A stretch of DNA of 64,000 nucleotides, from contig CM042030.1 of the NCBI GenBank assembly GCA_023525975.1, positions 33,908,350 through 33,972,349 on the forward strand, given 5' to 3'. Shown here one piece after another: positions 43,731-57,060 of this stretch. Origin of the DNA: Smallanthus sonchifolius (Eukaryota > Streptophyta > Magnoliopsida > Asterales > Asteraceae). The notes under the pieces are model-generated. The model was not told the DNA's origin and ran no database searches. It worked only from the letters and a program-made list of their open reading frames with translations. The position numbers and the translations under genes are program-made. The first letter of the stretch is position 1. Every line of letters starts with the position of its first letter.

Positions 43731-46054
43731 CAGGGAACTCCGTAAACGGTTAAGGTAAACTCCATTCTTGCTATATACGTATTTGTATGTGTGTTTTAAT
43801 TGGAAACTCGACTAGGGTTTGTGGGTGGTGGTCTCGGCTAGCGATGGAAAGGGAAGAGGAGTGGCGAGTGGAGGTGATGATGTCGGGTAGCGTGGTGGTG
43901 GTCTCGAGAGTTGCCGGAAACGACGACGGAAGCGAGAGGTGGTTCACGGTGATGGCGCGACAGGGTTGTGACGACTCTTTAGATTCGGTAATCGATGGCC
44001 AAGAGAGAGAGAGAGAAAGAGAAAGAGAGAGAGAGTGTGTGGAAAACCTAACGAGGAGAAGGCGGCAGTCAGCGTTGGCCGTGGTAGCGGTGCACTACGG
44101 CGGCAAAGGGCGGAGTACGAAGGTGGTGTTGTATCCGGCATGTGGTTAGGCATAGGTAGAGTCCTTCGGGGATGGTAGAGGGAGAGTTACTTGAATAGGG
44201 TTGTTGCTCGTCGAAGGAGATGGTGGTGACGTGCGTGGTGGCGTGCGTGGTGGCGTACGGCTGTGGAGACGGGAGATGGTGAGAAGGCCGGCTAAGGTCT
44301 TGCATGGCTTATTGACGTGCATGCATGGAAGCTTGGGTTAGGGGGCACAGGTCCTAAATGGTTCGGGAACCATATTATACATGTACTCGTGAGACTGGAG
44401 TTTGCGTGAAGAGGATAGGGTTTTGCATGGCACACATGCATGCATGCAAAGGACCCGGTTCTGGAATATGAGACGGGTGTCGAGGTTTTACTTTTGTATG
44501 CATTATTTGATGTGCGGATAGAACGTATTCTGATCTTGGATCATACGTTTGACAGGTTTGAGTTTCAAGCGTGAACGGGCGGGTTGCAGAGCAAGGACCT
44601 GGATTCTTCGTAACCAGTGAGTTTCTAATCCCCTCTTTTAGACGTTTTTACTATTTTGGGGCTGTCATACATACTTTCATGAACTGTTTTATTACGTTAA
44701 TAGTATGAAGAGTTTTGGGGTCTAACCCGATGAATGTACGAACTTATGTAATTAAATATGGGGCTAAAGGACTATGTGTCGTCCTTAGAACGTGTAGGTC
44801 AAAGGTGGGTACATGGTCGTGGGTCGTATAGTGACCTAATAAGAGTGAGTCGGGATTGTATCTAAAGGTCATACGAGTACAACTAGATGGTGCTACAGGG
44901 TGTGCATGTGTGTAGTATGTACTTAGATTATGAGACATAGTATTTATATGTGTGTTGCTATATTAGAAGAGAATTGTGTTATGAGTTAGTCGGGGTGAGT
45001 TGGGGTATAAGCTAAACGCTTACGAATATGGGCATGATATCTTATCCTAGGGTATGTGAGAAGTTCAGGTGCAGTTAACGAGTCATATACATAAAGTATA
45101 ATGTTATGTGTTTATATATGTGTTGTGTGTATTGTGTCGTTGTCCTCGTGACACGTCGGGTATTGTGTTTGCATTGTTGTCTGTGTGACACGGCAAACAG
45201 GATTGTGGAGGACTATGTTTCTCTGGGAGGTCACCAAAGGTGGTGAACTTTGAGCAGGTTAGTGATGAGCTCGGGGTGTGTCGAACGCCCTGACGAGGGT
45301 AACCTTGACGAGGGTGCAGCGAAGAGGTATGTGTTTGTGTGCTTATATATTTGTGTTAAATTGCATACAAGCGTTGAGTTATATTATTTGTGCATGAGAT
45401 AGTATTATTGTGGTGAGTCGAGTTAGATTGATCGTTGGGTTAGGATTGTGATGTGGTGCTTGCAACTGTTATGTCAGTTGATTTATAGGAGCCTTGGTCA
45501 AGGCTAAGTAAGTTGACGTTTAGGGATTGGTTGTGTTAACCAAGTTCGAGTTAATACGTGTACTTGAGCATGAGTTATTAGTGTAGGTAAGTTCGACCTA
45601 TGTCGATGAAACTGCGGGATTATTATTATTATTATGGGATGATTCGTGGGTAATGAGCTATTATGGGATATCGGGTGATAACATGGGTCATCTATTTGTT
45701 AATGAATTGTGGAACTATTTTACAAGGACCGTGGGTCTTGAGTAAAGTTTAAATAACTTTTGATACGAGTTGGCTTTTAATCAAACTGAACTATTAGAAC
45801 TCACTCAGCGTAGCTGACTTTGTGTGTACGGTAGATTGTTTTGCAGGTAAGCGTTGCGTTAACGTATCTTGGCTTGGGAGCGGTGCTAATCGGATTGGTG
45901 TGCAAGTATTCGTGAGGTAACTTAATGACATTAAATGGTAATTAATGTTTTTAGAAAGACTTCCGCTATAGTTTAATATATCAAAAATGAGTATTTTCGA
46001 GGGAATAATCCATTATAAGAACCAAGTGTAGGGTGCCCGGTTTGGGGCCTTACA
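43731..46054 (+). repeat. Gypsy LTR G (5' part displaced by A2)
   Basis: It ends GGTTTGGGGCCTTACA at 46054, like the F LTR, and shares CAGCGTAGCTGACTT near 45805 with F (30041). A (GA)n tract lies at about 44003-44034. The DNA beyond 46054 is Copia gag. The open frame at 43787-44149 overlaps the GA tract and lacks recognisable features. The left limit is the A2 junction. Confidence 0.6.
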
Positions 46055-49000
46055 AGTCAGAGGATAGCTGAAGATTATATGGCAATGTTTTCATCTTTTG
46101 TTGCTTCGTATGAAAACTTTATCGGAGGGAAGAATCATGATACAGAAGCAATTGAAGAAGACTATCGTCAGATTGATCCTGTTGATTTAGAAGAGATGAA
46201 TATTCAATGGAATATGGCAATGTGGATGAGTTAAGCAAAAGATTTTCTTAAAAAAACTGGAAGAAAGTACATCGGATCAAACAGCAGAACAAGAATGTGT
46301 TTTGATAAAACAAAGGTTCGATGTTACAACTGTCAAGAATATGGTCACTTTGCTAAGGAATGTAACAAGCCAAAGGTTGAATTTGATTCTCAAAAGAAGA
46401 ACAATCAAAACAACAGAAATCAACAACAAGGATCTGGCAATTCTAGAAATTCAACAAATGTTTCAACATCATCTGCTTTGGTTGCTCAAGGAGATGATAA
46501 CTATGACTAGGGAATTCATTTAGAGGATCTAGTTGGTGCTATGAGTCAAGCTTTCGTGGCTGAAGTTCATACTGATGAGACATCTAAGGATGATAACTCA
46601 AGTGATGAAGAAAGCTCAGTGAGAGAAGTAGAAAGTCAGAATGATGAATCTTCTGAGAGTTTCACTGCAGAAGAAATTTCTGAAGAAAATAATACTGAAA
46701 GTGCGGATGAAGTTCATTTTGAAGATAATGTGTCACACCCCGACCGATGGCGGAATCATCGGGGCGGAACATGTAAGACTGTTCATAGCACATGGTTGAC
46801 TAAATTGAAATATATTAAAGTTAAATTTCCATTACAAATAATCCAAGTACCAACCAAATTCAAACAAGAACATAAAACAACTCATAGAATTCTTGATTTA
46901 AATCGCTAAGTCCAAATCCTATATTGAGCACGTCTTGAATCATTCTCACATATTAGGGCTAGAAACATGAATAAAATAAAGTCAACTAAAAAGTTGGTGA
47001 GTATAACACAGTTGTATATAGATAGCATATAGTTGAAAACAAATCCTTTACATATCATGATAAATAAGGCATTTATAGGGAGCAGCTATTGTGTAACCAT
47101 GTACAACCAAACCTTGTAACTAGCATGCAAAAATTGTGTTGTCGGTTTCAATCACTGCGCACCTGGGTGGGTTTGTCAGACTCAATAGATCTATCATTGA
47201 AAACCTTGTATAGTTAATGATTGCACATAATCGCATACAAAGGTTAGCACACCTAGCACTCGGGCATAAAGCTCAAATTGCACACATGAAAGTAAATAGG
47301 ATTTGTACTTTGTGTTGTTTGTGTAAATGTAATGTGTAAATTGAATAATGTTCATGTTTCACCCCAAAAGTGTAAAAGAGTAAAAGGGGTTGTGAATACT
47401 CACTTGGTATGGAGATGTAGCTAACAAAGAGTATAGATAAAATAAGGGTTCTTGATACGCACGGGTTAACCTAGATAGTAATGTATATTGAATCAAATCG
47501 GTGTACAAAGTTTAAGTCTAACATTTAAGGTTGAGTTCGTGTATAAAAAGTATTAAATGAAATATATAAAGTTGTAGTAAACATTTTTGGAACATTTGAT
47601 TAAAGTTTGGAATTTAAATAATAAAATAGAATTTTTATAAAATTGTTGATTATGAAAATAATGCATGTGTTAAATGTAAATTAATAATTAAATAAATGAT
47701 TATAGTTTATGAAATAATGTAAATATTGGTTGTAATTAAGTATAAATAAATAATTGATTTTTGTTTAAATATTAAATAAATAATTATTATCTTATTTATT
47801 TATAAACTTGTTACTTAATCATTTAAAACATCATTTAAGTGTAAGATAAATATAAATTTAATTTTTATAAATTTTTTTAATAAACTTTTAAATAAATAAT
47901 ATTTATCTCTTCAAATACAAAAAACATATTTTTATAAAATTTGAAACATTTATTGATTGAAAAATATAAAATTATAATTCTGTTAAAATTTCTGAGTCAC
48001 ACACGACCGTGCCTCGGAAGGGCACGATCGTGCTCAAGCCACGGGCGCGACCGCGCTAGTCGGGGCGCGACCGGGTTGATCAACAGAGGGCACAAACTAG
48101 ACCAGTCAACAGGCACGACCATGCCTTGGACTGGCACGGTCGTGTCTATGATTTTTTAGACACAACAGAGGCTAGCCCAAAGGGCATGACTAGGTCTGGA
48201 CAGGAGGACACGACCGTGCTGCTAATCGGCACGACCGCGCTATATGAGGCACGGCCGTGCCAGATGATTAGCGCGACCGTGTCTCTTCCAAGTCAGACAC
48301 GAATTGAACAATTTTTGTATTTATAACGATGGAATTGATAGGGCTTTTGATTACTGGGTTATTACGAGTCTAATCACATAAATTAATTGTATGTAAATCG
48401 TGTTTAAGAGTGGAATCGATTAAATCTTTTCTTATTAAAATATAAATTCTGATTCGGACGATTTCTGTAATGAAAGCCCAGATTGATAGGGGGCTTTTGA
48501 TATATGGACCGAAACGAAAGGGAGGGATGATTCAATTACCTCAAATAGAAAGGAACTGATAGCGATCGGTAGAAGGGAGTTCCGGCGACGGCAAGATTTG
48601 CTTCTGGCGGCTTCTGCTGTGATTCCGGCTGCTCCAACTCTTCAGAAACCTAAGAGATGATCGGAGGATCGAGTTCCTTGATTAATTGGTATCAATTGGA
48701 TCGAGAATGGAGGTTTGAGGCTTGGGAGATAATTTGGACGGTTTCTTGAGAGTAATTTGTATTTTGAAAATGATAATGGTAATCGACGGAGATATTTTCC
48801 TTGATAACAAAAGTAAAACGTAAATCGGATTTGAATTCGAATGATCGAGCGTTTTGAAACTGCATTTACGTTTCGACTGTTACGCAGGCGCGACCGTGCC
48901 CAAGAGAGGCGCGACCGTGCTTAGGCACCGGGCGCGATCGTTCCAGGACCAGTCGCGCGATCGTGCCGAGGCACTTGGCGCGACCGTGCCAGGACGAAGC

Positions 49001-49975
49001 ACGACCGTGCTAATTAGGGTTTCTTGATAAATTTTCAACTTTAGTCCTTGACTTTTCAGGTTTGATTAGTTTGAAATAAATAGTTACTTGTATAGCGTTT
49101 AAGTGTATATAATCGAGCAAAACTTGTAAATTTGTATTGAATCATTGCATTTAGTTTACGGTAAGCAAAATAATAAGACAGTGCACGAGTATTGAGTTTG
49201 AAATGCATTACATTGAATCGAAATATGGCTACTAAAAATCAAAAATGTTACATAATGTGTCCATAACAAGTGTATCTGAGGATGGGATTTTTTTGACTAA
49301 AAGAGTACCTGAGATGACTGAAGAGATTCCAACTGCAAAAGTCTTCATGGCTGACATGTCTGATCCATCAAAGGTAAAAGATGTTATCTGTAATATATAT
49401 TGTTCTAACTGTGTTTTGTTGAAGGACAAAATGATAAAAGTCATGGATGATAACAAAAACTTGATCTGTGATATGAAATCGATACACACAGTGAATCAAA
49501 AATTAAAGGACAATGATAAGTTGTGTATTGACATAATTGAATCACTCAAGAGAGACATTAATTCTCTGACCTCGAAAATTAAGGAACATGCATATCTTTT
49601 GGATATGGCCTATGCTGAGATTGAAAAGAGAAATGAAATTGTTGCTGAGAAAAACAAAGAAATTTCAGATAAAAAATTAGAGGGGATCAGATTACATAGA
49701 AAACTGGAAAGTTTTGGAAATTCATCACTATTGTTGGGTTATTTCAATGACAATGCTGATCCTGTTAAGAGAACAACTGGAACTGGATTTGCTCCTCCAC
49801 CATTTAATGGAAACTATTTTGTAGAACCAGAGATCATTACTGAAGAGGATATTGATCCAAAGACAGTTTTGAAGATTAATCCAGTCACGGGGGAAGAAAT
49901 GGTCTTCTGATAGTGATGATGAGATATTTGATGCTCAGAAAATTAATGGTGTTCCTAAAGATGTGAATATTGATG
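46055..49975 (+). pseudogene. gag: Copia-type gag fragment, split by a solo LTR
   Basis: The first part (46055-46730) has a gag C-terminal core, a stop near 46231, and a CCHC knuckle (CYNCQEYGHFAKEC, 46322-46363). An Asn/Gln-rich linker and an acidic region follow. The second part (49253-49909) continues in frame after the TSD with an acidic stretch, a coiled coil (IDIIESLKRDINSLTSKIKE) and FAPPPFNGNYF, ending in stops near 49910. Coiled coil and PPP motif match the B gag, so it is the same lineage. Both ends are cut by LTRs (G at the left, A-type at 49976). Confidence 0.7.
46731..49252 (-). mobile_element. Solo A-type LTR with TAATG target duplication
   Basis: On the plus strand it starts TGTCACACCCCGACC and ends TGTTACA. 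TAATG flanks both ends (46726-46730 and 49253-49257), and the gag frame continues across the site. It contains two clusters of GGCACGACCGTGCC-like palindromes (about 48003-48290 and 48889-49012). No internal region remains. Confidence 0.9.
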
Positions 49976-50569
49976 TGTAACATTTCTGATTTCCATTTGC
50001 AATAATTTATTTTATTCGTGCCAGCATTTAATTCCAAGGTTTCAATACAAATTCGTAATTTTTACACGTACATACACTTTTAATTTTAAATCAAAGTTAA
50101 AGAATTCTATATACATATATCATACAAATTTTACTCCATATGTATGTATAAAAAACACATGTATTTATATATGGGTTAAACGCATTATTTTTATAAACTA
50201 GTTATTTATAAAATTTATAAGGCTTTAAGGCTTTTAAAAACATAAATCAATTCATAAATATATATATATACAATTATTTATGATTTAAACACATTGGTCT
50301 TGAACCCCCCCTGGCATTTGGACTCCAAATTCTAAACCCCCCACACTTGTATTTGGACCTTGCACCTCAAGCTTGAACCCCACCATGGATTTTGAACCCT
50401 TAGCCATTCCCTTTGACTTTCCAAAAGTCAACAGAAACGAGTTTTTGCAATTTGATATTGAAATCGATCAAAACCCGAATGCCATGGACTTGCCTTGTAT
50501 AACTGAAGGATTCTCCATCAGTTTTTAATCAAATTAACATACCAATTTGACTAATTTAGCTGTCAAATT
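49976..50569 (+). repeat. Start of an A-type LTR, cut by E2
   Basis: It starts TGTAACATTTC after the Copia gag fragment, with AT-rich DNA and runs such as GAACCCCCC (50303) like other A LTRs. The E2 LTR starts at 50570. Confidence 0.65.
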
Positions 50570-53278
50570 TGTCACACCCTGAAATTCCACAGCGGGTTAC
50601 CCGCGGGTTGTGACTGTCAAGGATCATCAGTCCCGGTCATTTCGAACGACCTCTAAATGGTTTTCGAAAAGACCTTCCATTTGAACATCATACAAGAATA
50701 AATAAGTAATACAGAGTTTGAAAATGCGGAAAGTAAAGTGGGGAAGCATAAGTAATGTAGCAAAATACGGAAGCATAATAAAATAGGTTCCCATAAACCT
50801 AGCTTCTAAATGAAAACATGAAATGCGACTCCAGACATGCAATCCTAGTCCATGTGTGAATGCTTAGCGACCTGAGATAAACATGCTTAAAATTGTCAAC
50901 ACAGTGTTGGTGAGTTCACATGTTTAAGTAACAGAAATAGAAATGAAAAACAGTGTAACAGTACGTATGTATACTAGTGATTCGATTGTTGATCAGACAA
51001 TAAACAATAACTATATAAGCAACCCCGAAACCGAAGCTCAACGAAGGAATGCAGAAACTAGCATTTTGCCTCTTACGTGCCCAGCACGCAATGGATTAGG
51101 TCAATTATGCACCCATTTGACTCCCAGTCAGAGTTAGCGCCACTAACCCGGGTGGGGGTTGTTAAACCCAATAGTACAATTCATGAATCACCTCGCTTTG
51201 TGTAATAATTAACGATTCGAATATGAGAGGACTTTATGTGCGGGAAATGCACCCACTTATATATATTAAAGCGAAATCAAAGTAATCAGTATACGACTAA
51301 GTAAGAAAATGGTTTAGCATGTATCTCCCCCAAATGGAAAAGTAAGTAAAATGGGGCCGTGAAAACTCACCTGGTAATGCGGTGAATGAAGAATGAAAGC
51401 AACAAGAGGAATCTAGCAAATCAGGATTACCGACCTAACCGAGCCCTATATGAGTAACACATAAGTATATATAAGTAGCACATATGTAGCACATAAGTAG
51501 CATACAAGTCATACTCAAGTAACACATGAGTCATACTTTGTGACATAACATTCATGCTTCAAGTAGTTGCATAACTAATTAACATGTGACAAGTAGCATG
51601 GCATTTGTACATCTTCAAGGTATATTTCATACATGTTAACCATTTATATACATAAGTCATGTCATTATATTAAAAACCTATTCACATTAGTTCAATCTAT
51701 TTGCAACAAGTAGCATAACGTGTTATTTCTACACCATAGTTCTTAACATAGCAAAGTTTCCCTTTTTAGAAAATTAGGGTTTTAATGCACCTTAGGTGTC
51801 ATGGCTCAACTAAACAAGTTATACATGTTATCATACTAGTAACATATCATAAACATGATTCTACACATACATTTTCTATTTTAAGTAAAAGTGAAGTTCA
51901 CAAACAAACAAAGTTTCCTTATTTAGTAAGGTTCTTGAAAACGTGTCATAATGCAATTCCAAATTACATATTCTTGCATAAGACATCTATTCATGTAGTA
52001 ACAAATCTATTCAACCTATTTTAAACATTTATAACATACACATACAAAATATGACCAATTAAAGTTTCCTTTTTAGGAAAGTGATCCAAACGACCTTTTG
52101 CACATGTGTAACTTCAAATAACTCTTTCTACTGCTTTAATATATGTTATAGAACTATATTATCAAGTTTTTATCCATTAGAACCTCATAACACAAAATAT
52201 GACAAAATAAAGTTTCCTTATATAGTAAGTCGACCATAACATAGAGTAAAACACCATTTCAACCAAAAAAAATTACATTTCCTACTTATTCTACTATTAT
52301 GAGCATCATTTAAACTATCAAACATATCATACACTCATTTATCCAAAATATCAACCAAAAAAGTTTCTATAAATAGAAACGAGCAAATAATAACCTAAAT
52401 AAACATTTCAAACAATAAAAAGTCCAAATATGTGTCAACAACTTCATTTTATGAAAACTCTTTGGTTAAAACATGGATTTAAAGACTTGTAACAAAAAAA
52501 ATCAGTTGGATATATGGGTTTCCCATTTTGGCCAAAAATAATGGAATGGGTAGATGGATACTTACAAAACCAATGTATAGTGGGTAGAAGATGATGCTCT
52601 CTAGCTTGAACACCTTGTAAACACCTTGAAAATGATCCTAGCAAGCTTGGAATGGATGATGAAGAATTTTGATGGTGGTGGATAGGTAGTGGAGGTGGCG
52701 GCCGAGAATGAGAGGAGAGGGAGAGAGGAGTGAGTTTAGGGTTAGGGTAAAAATGAGGTGGGAACGGTTTAAGGGAGTTTTATTTAAATAGGTTTTGGGC
52801 TTTCTTAAATTTTTTAAGGCTTTTTAACTAATATGGGCTTCTAATATGGATTTAGATAAAGTAATAGCTGAAATATTAAGCCCAAATTAATAAAGCATTA
52901 TTTTTATAAAATCTAATTTAATGTTGTTGACACATATCGAGTATCCGCTTAAAAGCGTTAAAATAAAAGTTGCTGTAAAAATTCCGGAAAAATTCACATA
53001 AGCATGAAATATTAAATCATAGTATTACGTATAATTTTTGAACACCAATTATATGTCTAAATATTGTTTCTAAAATTCACCAACGTTCGTGTGACGAGAC
53101 GCGTGTGTGACCCGGTAATCCGCCCGATTACCGATGCATGTAATGAAATGAAACGAACGGACTTGCTATATGAAATATGTAGTTAATTACTCTATAATTA
53201 AGTATGATGCAAGTGTAATCATGTGAATTCAAGTAATAGTCGGGTATGGATATTAATCTGAATTTGCCGGGTATCACA
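50570..53278 (-). repeat. 3' LTR of E2
   Basis: It starts TGTCACACCC and ends GGTATCACA on the plus strand, 2709 bp. A TATA-like CTATTTAAATA (minus strand) lies near 52783-52793. Compared with 62346-63868 it lacks about 290 bp around 51450. Confidence 0.88.
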
Positions 53279-53334
53279 TACTCCCCCTGTTAAAAGGAAT
53301 TTCGTCCCGAAATTCAGTTAGCGTCATTGGTAGA
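53279..53334 (-). other. Polypurine region and pol 3' end of E2
   Basis: The minus strand reads GACGAAATTCC then TTTTAACAGGGGGAGTA before the LTR. GTAGA at 53330-53334 is the C2 target. Confidence 0.75.
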
Positions 53335-53870
53335 TGTAGGTCCCTCAGGTGTAGCGGATCGTCACATGAAAGTGGGTCTACTAGTCGGACCGAGTGCGGA
53401 ATACCCGTGACTAGGTGGAGAGTCTTACAACACAAAGTAAACCGACAAGATGATCACTTTAAACGTTCGTCTATTATAAACACTTGAAGGGTACAGAGAG
53501 AAATACTGAGATTACAAATTCTGCGTATTTGCTACTATGAATGCGTACTTATCTGCTTTCAACCATTCCTATTTATACACGACCTGATGCCTGCGCACTT
53601 AGCAAGTGCGCAGGGCAATTTGCTCATGCGTACTTAGCAAGTACGCAAAGGTATTCTTGCGTACTTGTTAAGTACGCAGGAACTAATTCCTATGCACATA
53701 CAAGTGCGCAAACCACTTAGAGAAATTTGCAACAGGCAATATGTAAAAATAAATACAACTCGATTACTAATACATACAGACACTTACAAACAAAGACAAA
53801 TACATACATGAAAGTACAAAACTAAGACTCTATCTATCCAGAGTGTTTGTCACGGGAAAATGCTTCAACA
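53335..53870 (-). repeat. 3' LTR of C2
   Basis: It runs TGTAGGTCCC to GCTTCAACA on the plus strand. Dyads are at 53593-53611, 53628-53646 and 53659-53677. TATAAATAG (minus strand) is at 53569-53577, 15 bp from the first. Confidence 0.92.
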
Positions 53871-53943
53871 AACTCCCACTTGACAACAACTCTGGATCAT
53901 CTTCGATCTTTAGTCTTCAGTCTTCGGTCTTCAGTCTTCACAG

Positions 53944-56483
53944 CTATGCATCTTTAGCTTCCATCTTCTTCTTATAGTCAAGGCAGAACTTGATCACCTT
54001 GTTATATTTAGAAGCAAGGAATTTCGTCCACTCATCAATATGTATGCAATACTTGTCCGCCAGTGCCTCCAGATCTTTCACAGAGAAGTTAATGAAGCGG
54101 ACTTCATCAAATACTCTGATTAGTTCCCTCAGCACTAAGCTTCCGCTGTCTGACCAAACCTTTCCCATAATCACTGCCTCTCCCGTTTTTGGATCTACGT
54201 GCCAGTACCACATGTCACCAAGAATATCCTGAGATAACTTGCTCAGGGGAATCTTAGTTTCACATAACACTGGCTTGTATACCAGTTTCTTTAAGTACTT
54301 CTTAGTCACAGGATGTCTAGCTTTCTTATCCTGACTCTTTTGGGCACTTAAGGCTTGAACACTTCGAACTTCCCAGATCTTGCATCCCGCTGCAGAACCT
54401 GCCACAAACCCATCGCCACTGCGTGATTAGAATGACCCAGCAGCTCTCGGTTTGCTAGGTTCACAAGGTCGTATTTGGGTAAGGAGTTGAACGCTTCACT
54501 GGTTGGTTTCAAGTATTGAACCCCCCAGATCTTTTGACTGCGAACAACTGCTTATCCTCCTCGAACCTTACAGCCAAGATCATCCCTGTTGCCCCTTGTT
54601 TGTCTATGATAGACGTCTTCTACCAAATAGGAGCTGGACCCTTAGATGAAGTAGAGGGCATATCTTTTTCTTTTGGTGCCTCCGGATCCACATGTGTAGG
54701 GTCAAATGGGGAGGCTTCAGTCGAGGCTACAACATTACTAGCATGCTCGACTGAACCTATGTCGAGCTGAGCTTCGAAGGATGGAACTTCAAAGATCTCT
54801 CCATCTTCTAACTCATACTCTCCTTCCCCGTCGCCGTTGGGAACTTCTATCACTACATCCTCATCATCTTTATCCCAATCATCACCAGAGTCGATCTCTC
54901 CTTATTCTAGGTTGTAGAGAGCATCTATCTGTGTTTCCTTGGAATAGTCAGGCTCTAAGTATAAGATCTCATCGTCAGATAGATCCTTAAGCACATCAGC
55001 TGCTGACTTTCCTTTGTCACCACCACCACCAGAAGTATTTCCACCCTCTTGATGAGTGGACTTCCCCTCAACCATTGGAATAGCAGAAATGGGCACGATT
55101 GCCAAAGCTTGGTGCTCACTCCCACTAGGACTGACTTCCGGATCCTTGTCTTTGTCGTCATCCTTTGTCAAATCCACAGGATGACAAGCCTCATCACCAG
55201 TAGTTGTATTTTCTTTCTCCTTCTCCTTATCTTTCTCCCCCTGACCATCAAGTTTCTTGGTCAGATCAGCAATTAGTTTGACCATCTGTTCATGCTCTTT
55301 CTTCTGCATATCAAACCTCAGCTCGAGAGACGACCTGTGCCCCGAATCATGTTGTTTGTCTTGATTAGAAGCTCATTCTGGGCCATTATGTTCTTCAGTC
55401 TCTCGTCTGTCCCCGTTCTCTAGCTTCGTAGAATTCTAACTTCGTCCACCAACGAATTAGTCTATGCTTGTTGAGCATCAGATTCCTCCTTTGACTTCTG
55501 AATAGTTTCCAACAGACCAGCAACTTGGGTTTCCAGAATTACTATCCTTTCTTCATTAGGATCATGATGTCTGGAGGTAGATGCTTCAACATTGTGAATT
55601 AGGGAGGAGAAGATAGTATCGAAGTCAAACCCTTGAGTAAATTCTCCTTAGTTGAAGGGTTGACTTATCGGTTCAATGGTGGTTGTTGGGATTGAGGATG
55701 TGATGACGGTTGTAGGTGTTATGGAAGGGGTGATGGTGACTAACTCCGTGAGAATTGGAGTAATCAACGCCACCTGGACAGATGTGACAGGGAGGGTCAC
55801 TATCACAAGAACCTCCTCTGTGATTGAAGTGACTGCCACCTCAGGTTGTACCTGTGGCCTCCTCCTCTGTCTCTAGTATAATTGCTGTGAAGGTGGGGTA
55901 GAGGCTGAATCAGTACTTGCAGCTGGAACTTGTACTTGCTGCAGAATAGTAACCTCCACCTCACTGGGAATAGCAAGTTGCTGCCTATCCCCTCTGTTCT
56001 TGTTTACACTTTCACGCCTCTGTCTCTGTATAGTAGCGTCAGAGTCAGAATCTGGCTCATATTCGCTGGTTGAAGCTTGTCGCTTTCTCTTTGAGGATGA
56101 CTCAGGTAGGGTACCTTCGTCGTTCTCCTCGGGTGAGCCTACGATGGTGCATCATCGGAATCAGAAGAATCAGACTCTGTCTCTTCCGAGTCGGATCCCT
56201 CAGCACCATCATGACCTTCTTCTTCGTCTCCATTTTCCGACGATCCATCTACACTTTCAACTTCCTCCTCTTGTTGTTGTTGTTGTTCATCTGAATATTC
56301 ACTCAACTCTGGCTCCGAATCGTGACTATACCATCTCCAGTCAGCCGGTGCCACATATGCTTCGTTTATTAGGTGGACAAAAAGTGTTGTATGCTCAGGG
56401 GTAGGTTCTACACTGCCTGGCTTTAAAAACTGTGCAAACACTCTTTTGTCCACCCTTTTAACTTGCAATATCTCCAAACTCAC
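53944..56483 (-). pseudogene. Gag-like ORF of C2, truncated and broken
   Basis: It is homologous to the C1 ORF from the KVDKRVFA region (about C1 codon 210) to the Lys-rich C-terminus. It keeps the Gln/acidic region (about 56139-56360), the Thr-rich region (55648-55839), the coiled coil (about 55200-55310) and the C-terminal domain (54405-53944: KLVYKPVLCETKIPLSKLSQ). Stops and frameshifts separate these parts. The first codons after the primer site are unrelated, so a deletion removed the start. Confidence 0.65.
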
Positions 56484-56510
56484 TCAGGACACTCGAAATC
56501 ATGAGCAAAT

Positions 56511-56522
56511 ACTCTTATACCA
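56511..56522 (-). other. Primer-binding site of C2, two changes from consensus
   Basis: The minus strand reads TGGTATAAGAGT against the usual TGGTATCAGAGC, two bases after the LTR end. Confidence 0.75.
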
Positions 56523-56524
56523 CT

Positions 56525-57060
56525 TGTAGGTCCCTCGGGAGTGGCGGATCGTCACATGAAAGTGGGTCTACTAGTTGGACCGGGTGCGGAATACCCGTGA
56601 CTAGGTGGAGAGTCTTACAACACAAAGTAAATCGATAAGATGATCACTTTAAACGTTCGTCTATTATAAACACTTGAAGGTTACAGAGAGAAATACTGAG
56701 ATTACAAATTCTGCGTATTTTCTACTATGAATGCGTACTTATCTACTGTCAACCATTCCTATTTATACACAACCCGATGCCTGCGCACTTAGCAAGTGCG
56801 CATGGCAATTTGCTCATGCGTACTTAGCAAGTACGCAAAGGTATTCTTGCGTACTTGCTAAGTACGCAGGAACTAATTCCTGCGCACATACAAGTGTGCA
56901 AAACACTTAGAGAAATTTGCAACAAGCAATATGTAAAAGTAAATGCATCTCGATTACTAATACATACAGACACTTACAAACAAAGACAAACACATACATT
57001 AAAGTACAAAACTAAGACTCTATCTATCCAGAGTGTTTTTCATGGGAAAGTGCTTCAACA
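56525..57060 (-). repeat. 5' LTR of C2
   Basis: It is the same length as the other LTR. Dyads lie at 56783-56801, 56818-56836 and 56849-56867. TATAAATAG (minus strand) is at 56759-56767, 15 bp from the first. Confidence 0.92.

Larger units (their letters stand above)
53335..57060 (-). mobile_element. Complete but shortened Copia-like element C2
   Basis: Two 536-bp LTRs (53335-53870 and 56525-57060) are flanked by GTAGA (53330-53334) and ATAGA (57061-57065), a target duplication with one change. It is inserted in the chromodomain end of E2. Its gag-like ORF lacks the N-terminal 200 or so codons found in C1. No pol is present. Confidence 0.92.

Noticed and set aside
43787..44149. Plus-strand open frame of 120 codons in LTR G
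   Set aside because: Part of it is a (GA)n tract giving Arg-Glu repeats. There are no domains, and it lies in an LTR.
51785..52024. Open frame repeated at 63390-63629
   Set aside because: It occurs twice only because both E2 LTRs carry it. It is AT-rich with no domain.
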